DNA of 64,000 nt from NCBI RefSeq assembly GCF_003573695.1, contig NC_039368.1:78568374-78632373 (forward strand), written 5' to 3'. This document shows, piece after piece, positions 11,509 through 22,778 of this stretch. Every line of letters begins with the position of its first letter. The first letter of the stretch is position 1. Under the pieces are notes generated by a model. That model searched no databases and had not been told where the DNA came from. It saw only the letters and a program-made list of their open reading frames with translations. Origin of the DNA: Papaver somniferum (lineage: Eukaryota > Streptophyta > Magnoliopsida > Ranunculales > Papaveraceae). The position numbers and the translations under genes are program-made.

Positions 11509-12357
11509 ATGCAAGCCTGCAGTCTCTCAACTTTCAACCTAAATTCTACTGCCCCTCATCCTATGAAAACATTGGCAACTCAGTTTTTTGATATTGTTAA
11601 GAGAGAGATTCCATCTAGGTTTAGACTTTCAATGAGAGACGCGGCTTTGTGGCAAAGTAACAGGCTTGTGCATGTGATGAACTTTTTAAAGGTTGTCCCA
11701 ATTCCAAGCCTTAACCAGACACTTGGACCACGACAGTTCTGTGCAATTGCTCAGTACCGGGTAGGCATCCCATTGTTCCCTGATGATAGCACATGCTCTT
11801 GCTGTGGTCGGAATATGGACATCTTCGACGACCATGCTCTTCACTGCGCAAGCGAGGTTGGCCTCAAGTTCGACACGATTTAGTAAGGGACGTTGTTTTG
11901 GACATATGTTATAGAGCAGGAGTTGCGTCTAGGAAATAAATGTCTTTGGGTTTTTTTGCTGATGATGGCAGTGCTCTTAAACCAGCTGAAATTTTCATAT
12001 AAAATTGGGAAGGCAGTCGTGACACATGCTTTGACATCACTGGAGTTTCCCCTTTCTCAGGCAGCGGGTTTCCAGTTTCACACCAAGACATGCTATTTCC
12101 GCAGCCGTCAGACGTAAATGCAACAAATATTTAGATAAATGTACGTCCCACGATTATAGTTTTTCTGCCTTAGCCTTTTCGACTTTGGGTGAACTAGGAG
12201 ATGATTTCATCGTTCTCTTGAAGAGATTGAAGAACTGCTCGATGAACTACGATGTAAACAACAAAGTGGGTGGTTCACTTTTATATAGGGTAGGCTTAGC
12301 AATCCAGAAGTATGTTGGTGCACAGATTGTAGCCCGACTCCCACAAATTCCTGTGTA
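11509..12357 (+). pseudogene. Non-LTR reverse-transcriptase C-terminal fragment
   Basis: The frame from 11509 reads FCAIAQYRVGIPLF, CSCCGRNMDIFDDHALHC with CxxC and HxxxHC spacing, and then changes frame. It goes on with a nuclease-like block ending in a FSTLGELGDDFI segment (about 12180-12215) and closes near 12357. This layout (zinc-binding CxxC...DHA...C, then a conserved tail) resembles the C-terminal part of certain RT-related proteins found widely in eukaryotic genomes. Frameshifts near 11875 and 11950-12010 show that it is decayed. I am sure it is a retroelement-like remnant but less sure of the clade. Confidence 0.5.
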
Positions 12358-13105
12358 ATTATTACTCTGTTTATTTCAATAAGAGCCTTGAGTGGCATCT
12401 TTATTAGAAGAAGAAGAAAAAAGACTTGAAAGTATAATGAGACGTCATTGTTATCATGACAGACAATAATCAGTCTAGTCTCCACAAGAGGCACTCCAAA
12501 ATTTTACAGATTAGTTGGTAGTTCTGTCAAATTCATTAGAAAAACAAATTTGATATTCGATAAATATGCTCTATACAAATCCCGGTGAGAGTGGTCGGGG
12601 CTCTTTTTCAAGGCTGCTAATGGGGTACCACATTCTACGCGAGTGTACCAAAGGTTTGCTCCCATCTGTTTCTAATGATAAATAATAGTCAATGCACGTT
12701 ATATGCCTGAGTAATATTCCAATATTTTTCATTTCTACTGCAGTGTTGTTAATTGCGTTCTAGAGTTTTAATTTTTTTGTTCTTGTCTGCGTCTGATTTT
12801 AAGTACCCAAAGATATCTATATTTGGTAGTTTAATTGAGTACACAAGGAGATGATAAATCTTGTAAGAAAGGATGGTACCGTTGTTATTGCTCCGACTTT
12901 TCACCTTAAAAGAATTCGCAGCCCTGCAAGTGCAAAAATAAGACTATTATTATGGTCTCTGCGAAAACTTATAGCGAGCAACTTGGACTTCACAGGCAGC
13001 TGGAAACCTTTTGTAAAGACGAAATTCAAGCACACCCAGAATGTAAAATTATTGCAGAAGATTTTGGATGCACAGTGAGATGGTGACATATGAAGATATA
13101 TGTCG
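12358..13105. other. Intergenic; possible coding remnant near 12950-13078
   Basis: Mostly non-coding. Around 12950-13080 one frame reads AKTYSEQLGLHRQLETFCKD followed by a short acidic tail, which looks protein-like, but I do not recognise it and stops lie on both sides. No gene is called. Confidence 0.35.
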
Positions 13106-13108
13106 TAA

Positions 13109-13140
13109 GAGCTAGCACTATGGTGCCCTCCATCCCTTCC
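13109..13140 (+). repeat. Left terminal inverted repeat
   Basis: 32-base repeat beginning GAGCTAGCACTATGG; pairs with 20548-20579. Confidence 0.75.
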
Positions 13141-13615
13141 TATCCCTTAATATCCCTAAAAAACTCAAAAAACCAAATACTATGGTCTTCCATATCCCTA
13201 CATGTGCAGGGATATCCCTCCTTTTTCCTATTAGGAGGATCACATCTGATCCCTCTTGTAGGGAATGGAAATCACACGGCTACTCAGTAGCCGTATAAAT
13301 TTACGCTTTACGGATACTGAGTAGCCGTATTACCGTTGATACGGCTACTGAGTTGTTGTTTCGGAGAAAATATTTGTTTGACCATTTTTCGTTTACACCT
13401 CTCTCACACCCGATCATAACCATCCAACATTAATACGTCTTTATCTTCTCCACCTTCGGATCCTAACTGTCATTTTTTCAAAATTCTCTATAAATACCAC
13501 TCTAATTCTCTACTCAAATCACACCAAATCAATTTCTTCTTCTTATATCAATTGATTTCTTCACTAAAATCTCTCCAATTTTTTTCTTGTTTAAGTAAGA
13601 GTTTTAAATTTTGTT

Positions 13616-14709
13616 TTGCTCATCAATGTCGGAGACTCAAAAGAAAAAAGGAAACATAAAACGAGATTTAGTACTTTGGAAGATTTTCACATTGTTACTC
13701 AGTACTCTGCTCTTGGTTATAGCAGTCATGAAGATAAGGAAGAGTTTTTGGAAATCCTTTTTCAAAAATTTGTGGAAGCTTGTGGTGGGAATAAACACGA
13801 GCGTACTACAAAAAGCGTTCGTAATCGGTTTAGCATAATCAAGAATGAAGTGGATAACTTTTCCGATTGTGTTGCAAGAACCGTTGCAAGTAATCTGGGC
13901 TTGGACTCTATTGACCGGGTATGTTATCTAAATATGTTCATTATAGTTGTTGTGTATGTTGTTTGTAAATAGTTTAATTTATGCGTATCTTATTTATGGT
14001 TTGTTTACATTGATGTAGGTGTTAACTACGAGACGCATTCATGTTGAAACACACAAAAAAACACTTTACTCGAGATGTTTAGTATGAACTGCTTAAAGAT
14101 GTTCCAAATGTACCAAATGTACAAGCAGGTGTAGCTGAAGATATGGACCAAGATTCTAATCCTTCGTCATCTCAAATTCATGGAAATTATCTAATATGTT
14201 TAGTACTCCAACCCCATCTTCTCAAGATCCACCTACAAGCCAATTCTTCGAGACTCCATCTGCAAGTATAATTCCAGACGCTTATAATGTCCCTAGCGGT
14301 ATCCCTTTTCCATTAGGATATAACCCTAGTATGAACCCAAGTACAATACCCGGAATGTCATCAGGTGGATTTACAGAAGATAAAAGCAAGTCTAGAGCAG
14401 CGAAAAAATCCCAAATTAATAAAAAGGTCGCCGGGACAAGCAAACCCGCCACACCATCCTCGCGGGACTCCCAGATGAGCGACGCGGGCAGTAAACTTGT
14501 TGATTATATAAAAGAATCCCAAATGACATTCACACCTCGTCAGTAACAACAAAACCAAAATATGGAAAGGTTGCTAGAGACAACACAACAACAAATTCAA
14601 GCTGCTCGAGAGAAAGAAGAAAGGGAAATAATACAAATCGATCTCGAAAAGCTGGCTCCAAATGCAAAAAAGTACTTTAAATTAAAACAGAATGCCATAT
14701 TGGCCAGTT
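13616..14709 (+). pseudogene. NAM-associated / Myb-SANT-like transposon ORF
   Basis: The 5' part (about 13616-13920) reads TRFSTLEDFHIVTQYSALG and later KSVRNRFSIIKNEVDNFSDCV. This is the trihelix/Myb-like domain of the plant NAM-associated family often carried by transposons. After a probable intron (GT near 13919, AG near 14018) and broken frames, the C-terminal part (14196-14709) reads SKSRAAKKSQINKKVAGTSK, SSRDSQMSDAGSKL and then a Q/E-rich coiled-coil ending KYFKLKQNAIL. That is typical of the NAM-associated C-terminal domain. A stop at 14544 interrupts the coiled-coil. I infer a DNA-binding accessory protein, now inactive. Confidence 0.65.
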
Positions 14710-15021
14710 AGTTGGAGAGGAAACAACATAACCATTTCAATTTTTAATAGCTTAGTTTAAGTGGTTATTTCTTTTAAGTAAAGCCGTGTTTCAGTTCCGG
14801 TAATATAGTTTCCTTTTCCTCAGTAACATTAATTTATATATTTTTAATTACGATAATTTGAATTATATTTTCTTATACCAATGGATATTTAGTAATGGCT
14901 AATTTCCAACGTCTACTTTCAATGCCTATTATAAATTTTCATAAGCTTCCTCAACAAAAACAATCCAAAATAGTTGGCCTTAGCTTCCTCAGTGTCTCCT
15001 ATTTTTTTAGTTTCTGAAGAT

Positions 15022-15540
15022 AACATGGTAATGGTTGGGTATACCGTAGAAGAAGATGTTTTAATCACCACAACGTTTGTAAATGCTGATACTCTTCCTA
15101 TTTAAGTTGTTCAAGATCTCTCCACCTGTGAAAAACGTTAATAACCGAACCAGACGACAACTTGCTCAACGGATTTCTCAAATTGATATACCGATTCAAA
15201 AGTACGTTAGAATTCAACGAAAGATTCATGGTTACGCCCCAAAACACATGACAATTGCGATTACCGTAGGTCATCATAATTAGTTATCATATTTAAAATG
15301 TTGTTTCTATATACACACTAACCTATTGCTTTATGTTTTTTTATCGTAGGAGGAAACGGCCAAATTTGTGTACCGACTAGATCATCGTACAGAATTTACA
15401 TGTTATGAGTGCTACTTAATCTTAAAGGCTAACATGGCTAACAAAGATGTTTACAATCCGGAATTGAATGTTGGCGGTCCTCCAGAAAACGGATCTGACG
15501 AATAGTATATGCGGTTGTTGTTTAAGATTCTGTAGGTACA
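15022..15540 (+). pseudogene. Degraded NAM-associated-like fragment
   Basis: A short start MVMVGYTVEEDVLITTTFVNA (15025-15087) resembles the beginning of this family. After many stops the tail PELNVGGPPENGSDE ends near 15503. The middle is too decayed to translate. It lies just before one copy of a 99-bp direct repeat. Confidence 0.35.
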
Positions 15541-15545
15541 TCTTC

Positions 15546-15644
15546 TGTAAACCCTCACGAGACTATTACTCGTCCACTAGGGTCACCTAGGAGTTTAAAG
15601 GCTTGTTGCACATGCTAAGTGCAATCGAGATTACTACGACAAGT
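15546..15644 (+). repeat. Direct repeat, copy 1
   Basis: About 99 bases containing AAACCCTCACGAGACTAT and GATTACTACGACAAGT, repeated at 16438-16536. Weaker similarity extends about 40 bases upstream of both copies. It suggests that two neighbouring gene-like units arose by duplication inside the transposon. Confidence 0.85.
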
Positions 15645-15899
15645 AACCTAGGTTTTTATTCAGTAATTGTAATGTACTTTTATAACGGATAATTTCAATC
15701 GATTATATCCCAACGACTAATTTATAACGGCTACTTTATAGCGGCTATTTTGTAACGGCTACTTTATAACGGCATTTTTTGACGGATATTATAAATTGTG
15801 TTATCTATCTCCAAACAACAAACACCTATTTTCATAAACTTTGCAAAACTTCTCACATATTTCAATACCTCTCATAACTCTTTATACAAACATAACCAT

Positions 15900-16397
15900 G
15901 GGACCATTTGATTCAATTAAATATTTGGCAATCATCAAAGTATAATACAAAGAAACTCGAGTAGTAGATCACTCCCCTGTAATGGCATAGCCCGAAACCT
16001 TTTGGGCGAAGATATATAACCAATATATACAAGATTATGGGGATCCAAGAGAATAAGTCTTCAACAAATTCATGATAGGTACCAGATTCTCCAAAAAGTC
16101 GTTTGCGATTTTATAGCTATTCAACAACGGACCTTCAATGCCATCCGTATTAGCCTGTCCCCTCAACAATTGGTAAGTATTTTAGAATTTCTATCGTACA
16201 CTAAATTGATTGATTTTAAATTACAACAATAAGTATATTGCGTTGTGTTATTGTAGCACGAAGTCGTTAAAGCGCGTTATTTTGAGGAAAAGGGTGAAGT
16301 ATTCACATTTGATGAAAGCTATAATTTCATGGTATCCAAAATCCCAGAATATCAATCACCGGACAATTCATCTGCTTCATCCAGTGAAGATTGAAAG
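15900..16397 (+). pseudogene. NAM-associated-like fragment, second unit
   Basis: One frame reads SPVMA, ETFWAKIYNQYIQDYG and SKKSFAIL with scattered stops. After a likely intron (about 16172-16255) it reads EVVKARYFEEKGEVFTFDES and MVSKIPEY, ending at an acidic SSED before a stop near 16395. The FTFDESY/W-like block is typical of the end of the trihelix region in the NAM-associated family. Confidence 0.5.
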
Positions 16398-16437
16398 TAT
16401 AATAAATGTTTGTGTAGATTTTGTGGGTAAATCTCTT

Positions 16438-16536
16438 TGTAAACCCTCACGAGACTATAACTCGTCCAGTAGGATCACCTAGGGGTTTAAAGGCTTGTTG
16501 CAAGTGCTAAGTGCAATCGTGATTACTACGACAAGT
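16438..16536 (+). repeat. Direct repeat, copy 2
   Basis: Partner of 15546-15644, in the same orientation, 892 bases downstream. Confidence 0.85.
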
Positions 16537-16683
16537 GATTTTGTTTTTTATTCAATAGTTCTGAACTTGTTGTCTATTTTGTGGAATTTAAGTTTTATTT
16601 ATGTTAAACTTTAATTAAAAGATAGAACATCAGATCATATATAGATTGCAAGAAGACTTAAAGATAAAGGATTACATTAATTT

Positions 16684-16990
16684 AAGATAAAACATTCAAA
16701 TATAATCATTCTTCAGGATTGTTGTTCCGAAGACTTGATTAACATCTGATCCAGAAACACACACACAAAGACAGAAAATTACATAAATATAAGATAGAAC
16801 ATTCAAATGTAATCATTCTTCAGGATTGATATTCCGAAGACTTGATTAACATCTGATGCAGAAACACACACACAAAGACAGAAAATTACATAAATATAAG
16901 ATAGAACATTCAAATGTAATCATTCTTCAGGATTGATATATAAGATAGAACATTCACATACAATCATACTTCACGATTGATATTACGAAG
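16684..16990 (+). repeat. 107-bp tandem repeat
   Basis: Units starting AAGATAAAACATTC / AAGATAGAACATTC begin at 16684, 16791 and 16898 (period 107). The third unit is truncated, and a fourth partial unit begins at 16942. Each unit carries an ACACACACAC stretch and CAGGATTG. Confidence 0.9.
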
Positions 16991-17208
16991 ACTTGATCAC
17001 ATATGAGGCAGGAACATCTCGGCGATAAAGCTATATTTCGTCGGGATCGTAGGTATCATAACTTGCTTTTAATAGATGATAACATTCATCATGAGGAATA
17101 TTATCGCCTGTCTGGTTTAGATAGTCTAAACGAGCAACACTTTTCTGAAATTTTAAAAAATAAACTCAGCTTAAAATAGTTATAATTTTAGGAAATAAAA
17201 TAAATTTG

Positions 17209-17457
17209 TTAAAAAATTCTTACCCTTTCTTCATATGACATTCCAGGATTACGTATGTTAACTTCGGCCTGAATCGTGACAAAAGAGATGATATCCTTGT
17301 TGATCTTGCTCCACCTGGCTCTAAGACCTTCTTGGACTCTCCCATTTGGATTTCCGGATATGTTATCAAAAAGTTCAAATACATTTTTCCAGAATTGCTT
17401 GATAGTGTTCTGAACTACGTTCAGAATATTGTTTTTTGCTTCAATCCATGCTTGCAT
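17209..17457 (-). pseudogene. Myb/SANT-like (NAM-associated) N-terminal fragment
   Basis: The 82-codon minus-strand frame reads KQFWKNVFELFDNIS, LRARWSKINKDIISFVTIQAE and RNPGMSYEERV. This is the same trihelix-like layout as the plus-strand ORF near 13616. It appears to be the first exon of a second, opposite-strand NAM-associated gene, with its proline-rich continuation missing. The domain is known from plant transposon-derived proteins; function here is inferred only. Confidence 0.55.
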
Positions 17458-17717
17458 AGGAGAAACATCTTCTTATTTGCTGAATCTCATTTTTATAAAA
17501 CACAAATATGATAGAATGTTTGGATAGCTTCACTTTGGAAAGTGATTGGCTATATATAGAGGTACGATGAGAGGATATAGAATTCAAAAAAAAATTGTCG
17601 TTATAAAGTAAATATTACCAGTACAATTAAAACTAAAAAAGTAGTCGTTATACAGTGAAAATGACCAGTACATCGAGATATAAAGATATCCGTTAAAAAG
17701 TTAAAAAAACTAGCCGT

Positions 17718-19754
17718 TTACATTTCAGACCATGGATTATTTTCATTACCCTGATGTTGGTACATGGTTGTACTTTGGTTGAGTTGTTCAGACGAATTAT
17801 AAGGATGGTAAGATTCTTCTTGACTGTTTGGAACAAAAGAACCCGTCGACGGTCCCGAATCACGAGACTGGCTCGGTGTAGAAGGCTCACATGTATGTGG
17901 TGGTAGATACTCTCTCACAAATTTATGACGGAATTATGCACCGTATTTGATTTTGTATTTCAGTTCCTTTGTGTGGTCGAAATATAATTGTTGTTGATCC
18001 ATGAGTTGTTGTTGCGAATCCTGATATGCCTGACACCACATCTCCTGTATATAGTAAACACCATCATGAGTTTATATTTTTTTCACAAGTAAAATATATA
18101 AGAATTAAAGGACATATGATACTCACAGATGTACCCTGATTGACATTATAATTGGGTTGAGGATATTGTCCCAAATACTCACAGATGTACCCTGATCGAC
18201 GGGCACCAACTCTTCTATGTATGTGCTTTTTCGTGGCGGTGCTGGTCGGCGTACATAAGCATCGTTATATTGCGTACCATACAAATCCATGTTTCCTTCA
18301 TGTACAATTACACCTGAGTACTTCCCAACTGAACTCTCCTTCCACCACAGCTTATACTCATGATCGGCATAATGCAAGGGATTAAGTTGATTGTCGGCGC
18401 ACAACTTGGCAGTGGTGATGTCTACTATTGAATCAGGAGGATTTCAATGTATTACTTTCATTCCAAGAACTTGTTTGAGACACCATTCGCTTAGGTATAA
18501 GGCGTTGTGACCAAATTGATCGTAAAAGACCCTCCGTGTTATAGAGATTTGTTTAGCCTCTACGACCTCGGGGTTAGTTTTCCATTCACTCTCCTCCCAC
18601 GGCGACCATACTACAGAATCGAATGAGAAGTTATCAATATGGTAACGCACAAGAGTCACTGAATGGGTACATGTATCACTCTGTGCGCCTCTTTTCAAGT
18701 CTCTTTTGTCTCCATCATATAACCTACCCGCTGGCCATGGATCCGTTTTTTCATTCTCCGGCTTTGTATAGGGAAATAGACATCGAAAATATGCCCAAAA
18801 CCAAGGCTGCAACATTATTAGTTATTATTAACAACTAATTGTATTATTAGGTCACCAATAATAAACAAGTAAGGAAAGTAAGATTACAAGTGGGTATGAA
18901 TTTTAACCATCAATGGATACGAAAAAGAACTGCAACTCAGGCGAGTTGCTCGTTACTCCAGTACTTAAGCCCCATAACATACTATCGTACAACGCCGAAC
19001 CCCAATCATAATGCCTCAGCACATTTAAATACCTTATTATACTAAGCCATTTAATCTCAACAACATTGTTCTTGTTGGGAAAAGGATATTCCCAAAACAC
19101 CAAATTAAAACCATCTTGCAATTTGCTCCTGAAATACAACATCGTTTTCTAGGCCGAGTCTATGGTCAAGAAACAATTTAATCAATCTCTTCTTGATCCC
19201 CTTGCATCTATCCACAAGTTTAACTCTCAAGTTGACTAAGTTTTCTTGCTAACTTCTTTTATTTCTATTATATTTATATTTTATTCTCCCTTCCTTCTTC
19301 TTGTTGTAGCTTGCGCGTTAATATATGGGAGCAAACAATCTATGGTTTCAGAAGCAATCTGATGCAGTTGGTCCATACTAATTTCTTATAATGATATGTG
19401 ATTACCTTGGCCAATAGGAATTCTGGTAATTTGAGTGAAGTCTAATGGAGTAAACCCTATTTCAAAACTAGGGAAGTGAAATGTACTGGTGGTATATCAC
19501 CACCTTTCAAATATACCAGTAGTTAGGCAGTTGTCTTGTAGTTTCGGATAATGTATTTTGAAAATTGAACCAAACCCACAGTCGTCTACAAGTTGTCTAG
19601 CATGTGGAAATCTAGAAAGTGAGGTATACATTTCATGAAGTTGGCTTACACTAATTCGATGTTTCAGAGATTTATGCCTCTCATCTGTCGAGATTGGGAC
19701 TTTCAGTTTATGATCGCTATTTTCTTTTGAAGAAACTGGAATTCTATCATTCAT
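17718..19754 (-). pseudogene. Plant mobile domain (PMD) gene, several exons, broken
   Basis: On the minus strand, 19754-19400 reads SQLHEMYTSLSRFPHARQLV, LTTGIFERW, a TGA where a second Trp is expected, then TSTFHFPSFEIGFTPLDFTQ and RIPIG. That is the opening of the plant mobile domain seen in 'phosphatase 7 long form homolog' proteins. Downstream, 19142-18903 gives LRHYDWGSALYDSMLWGL. Then 18815-18444 and 18404-18123 give the FDSVVWSPWEE, LYLSEWCLKQVLG and HYADHEYKLWW blocks, and 17918-17718 gives a Ser/Gln-rich tail. Exon-like gaps suggest introns. PMD genes are frequently carried by MULE and gypsy elements; here the domain sits in a TIR element. Confidence 0.65.
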
Positions 19755-20547
19755 AATTCGTTGAAAATCATCGGAGTACGTCTACAACACACATGTACAC
19801 AAAATCATCAAAAAAACAATCCATTTTATGCAAAAAATCTACAATGGATATATTGTACAAGACCAACAAAAACATTTAGCCACATTATCTATCAAACTAC
19901 AAAAAAATAATAAATTAATCCTAAATTATCCATCCAAATGCAATCTCTCTGCCAACAATCTGTCCTAGACATAATACGTATTCATTTAATCATCCATCAA
20001 TCCAAAATTATCAATAACAATACCATATCTAAATCAAGAATCATCCATAAATAATAATCTCTTTGATTCAGTCAAAAAGATGTCATAAATTCAATCAACA
20101 ATTTCTCAAACTATCAAACAACATACAAGGACACATTATAATTAACCTAACATCTCCAATTTAATCATAATCAAACTCAAATTAAATTTAAACCCTGGAA
20201 TTTGTAACACTCACCTTGGACAATTTTTTTGATGAAACACGAAATTGAAAAAGGCAAATACTTCACCGGATACTAAGGAACAAAACCATTGAATTTTTTC
20301 TCCTGAATCGCACCAGAGGTTCTTCAAATCGAAAGGGGTTGTGAAGAGGAGAAAAATAGAAAAGCAGAAGAAATGGTCGAATCTGAGGTCGCTTCGGAAG
20401 ACTTAAACCTATAAAACGTCTACTCAGTAGTCATTTGGCACTATTCATACGTCTACTGAGGATTCGTTTCGTGTAGGTAAGGGATAAGAGGGCACCATAG
20501 TGAGGTTGCCTTCCTTGTGCTATCCCTTCCCTACATTTGAGGGATAT
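19755..20547. other. Right non-coding arm of the TIR element
   Basis: AT-rich sequence without a supportable gene, up to the right terminal inverted repeat. Confidence 0.5.
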
Positions 20548-20579
20548 GGAATGGGTGGAGGGAACCATAGTGCTATCTC
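20548..20579 (-). repeat. Right terminal inverted repeat
   Basis: Reverse complement begins GAGATAGCACTATGG and matches 13109-13140. Confidence 0.75.
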
Positions 20580-20627
20580 TAATTCAATAATGTGGGCAAG
20601 GCTCAGAGTAGGAAATTATCCTTTTAT

Positions 20628-20632
20628 ACATA
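20628..20632 (+). repeat. Left target duplication of outer Tat element
   Basis: ACATA directly before the TG of LTR A, repeated at 39968-39972 directly after the CA of LTR D. Confidence 0.85.
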
Positions 20633-22778
20633 TGTTTGTGGGTAAAAACGGTTTCTGCTGATTTGGTAAATTCATGTGTGTGAATGAGAAACGAGTCTAA
20701 ACCTTAAACATTGTACTTCACGGGAGTACTTTTGATTCGAGAGATCAATCTGTACAAATCTCTCCTAAACCAAGAAATGGTCGTTCTAGAATTGCTTCGG
20801 TCACAAAGTGAAGGAGAAGGTTTGGTCTTAGGGATTGAAGCGAAGAAAGTGTTGAGACCAGAATCGTCGTTATGGAAGTGTGGGCGTTTTGTGACTTTTA
20901 TCATAAAATTGGACTGCCTAGCTGAATAAAAAGTTGTCAGGTGATTTCTGAATGTTGTATTGTTCTCCTGACCAAAAACTTGTTGTTTGGTGGAAATAGG
21001 TGAGACCTATTTATACAAGTCGCAACAAAATGTACCCTGGTCTCGTAGGAAGTGGAAACGATTGGGTAGTGGAAGAAGGGAGTAACGGATAACGCCTAGA
21101 ATTGATGTTTCAGGCTTGCCGCAGGTAAATATCATGTGATGCTTGCCGCAGGTAAATATCATGTGATGCTATTAGGCTCGTCTTGACTGGTCGCCTAAAA
21201 CTTACCACAAGCTCGCTGGCTTGGTGGCGAACTTCGATGGCTGGGATCGCATCTTATGAAATAAGGGTAGTCGTTGATTGTGGCTACCTTGTATTGTCTC
21301 CTGAAGATGGCACGGCGGCGTTTTTGGTGCACGCTAGTAGCAATGCGGCATGGCTCGTGCATGCCAGTGGCACGGTGGTGCAAGTATCTCTTGGCGTATC
21401 CATGACCACTAATTTTAGGCGGCTGGTCGCCTGAAAGTTTCCACAAGTCTGTCAGCTCGGTGGCGAACTTGGATGGATGAGATTGCATCTCATGAGGAAG
21501 GATATTCGTTGATTATGGCTACCTTCTGTCGGCGCCTGGCAACTTTGTCTAAATTAGGGTTTAGCATGCTGAAACCCTAATTAGCGTATATGGCATGCCC
21601 TTTGGCTTGTGCGTCTGGCATGCGCGTTTTTGGAAAGTTATGCCTGCCGTTTGGCATGCGCGCTTGGCATGTTTGGCATGCCGATTGGCATGTGCGCCTG
21701 GCATCCGTGTTTGGAGAGTTTGGCATGCTGCTTGGCATGTGCATATGGCATGCGCGTTTGGAGAGTTTGGCATGTTGCTTGGTATGTTTGGCATGACGAT
21801 TGGCATGTGCGCCTGGCATGCGCGTTTGGCGAGTTTGGCATGCCGATTGGCATGTGCGTCTGGCATGCGCGTTTGGAAAGTTTGGCATGCTGCTTGGCGT
21901 GTTTGGCATGCCGATTTGCATGTGCATCTGGCACATGCGTTTGGCGGGTTTGGCATGCTGCTTGGCATGTTTGGCATGCCTATTGGCATCTGCGTCTGGT
22001 ATGCGCGTTTGGCGCGGGTTTTGGGAAGCCAATTGGCTTTGCGACCATCTGGCGTGGTTTCCTCCTTTTCGACGCTATGGCGAGTTTGAAGGAACCTGAT
22101 TGGTTAATGTAAGAGGGTCGGCCAAGCATGGACGTGGCTACACTTCTGTGTGAGTGTGGCGGATTTAAAGCGACCTGATTGGTCGATGGGAAGTGGGGCT
22201 GGAAATCTAGGGCGTGGCCACACTTCCAGTGTGTTGTGGCGGATTTAATCTCCTAGTTTGGCTAAGCATAGTTTTTCGACCAACGGGGTATAGTGTACTG
22301 CGCGGGGCGCGAAACCCTAATTTTGCAGATTAGTTGGGTTTATGAGTTTTTTTATGAGTTACCACAATAATTGGCTGGATTTTTTATGCTGCCATAAAAA
22401 TCCTTATCTACAGAATGCAGTGTGCTTTCCATCTGAGCATTTCGTGCGATGGCCTTAACTTTGGTACTTGGAGGTTCATGCTACTCCTCTGCGAGTGGAC
22501 ACAAATCCTCCATGCCATACCGATATTAAGGGTTCTGCCTGGGAACATAGCACATGAAAGTACTCAGTGAGTCTTGTATTGGTGAGGTGTTGAAATTTAC
22601 AGAGTGTTTGGGATGGTTGCTACATTCTCCAGTCTGGATAAATTTCATGTAGATATATCTAATGGCTCAATAAATATGTTGGTGGAGAGGTTAGCACTAA
22701 CGGAACCGTTTCCTTGCAGAGTGATGTCTGATGCAAGGTTTTACGATTTTAACCCTAAGATAAAAACCACCATCAACA
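20633..22778 (-). repeat. LTR A (3' LTR of outer element)
   Basis: Starts TGTTTGTGGG and ends ATCAACA on the plus strand, about 2.15 kb. It lacks the primer-binding sequence on its left, which identifies it as the 3' LTR of a minus-strand element. A TATAAATAGG box lies on the minus strand at 21006-21015. A tandem array lies at 21587-22010. Confidence 0.88.
21587..22010. repeat. GCATGC-rich tandem array in LTR A
   Basis: Degenerate short repeats built from TTGGCATG, GCGCGTTTGG and TGCGTCTGGCATGCG, with many GCATGC palindromes. The array has no stops in several frames on both strands, which produces long open frames that are not genes. The same array recurs in LTRs C and D with different copy numbers. 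Confidence 0.9.

Larger units (their letters stand above)
13109..20579. mobile_element. 7.5-kb TIR transposon with captured domains (Harbinger-like TSD)
   Basis: The left end GAGCTAGCACTATGGTGCCC (13109 onward) matches the reverse complement of the right end GAGATAGCACTATGGTTCCC (ending 20579). Over 32 bases about four positions differ. TAA flanks both ends (13106-13108 and 20580-20582), as expected of PIF/Harbinger elements. Inside are NAM-associated/Myb-SANT-like frames on the plus strand, a similar one on the minus strand, and a plant-mobile-domain gene on the minus strand. I found no DDE transposase, so the element is probably non-autonomous. If the boundary is instead the inner CACTA, the superfamily would be CACTA, but then the three-base flanks do not match. 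Confidence 0.7.

Noticed and set aside
13115..13120. CACTA terminus, suggesting a CACTA/EnSpm element
   Set aside because: Three-base flanks at the CACTA position do not match (TAG versus CTA), while the longer inverted repeat has matching TAA flanks. Kept as a stated alternative.
16684..16990. Regular repeat considered as a CRISPR-like array
   Set aside because: Units are contiguous with no unique spacers, and the DNA is plant nuclear.
21561..22112. Long open frames (up to about 167 codons) on both strands, Cys/His/Trp-rich
   Set aside because: They arise from a stop-free tandem array inside an LTR. All frames are open together and the repeats vary in unit number between LTR copies.
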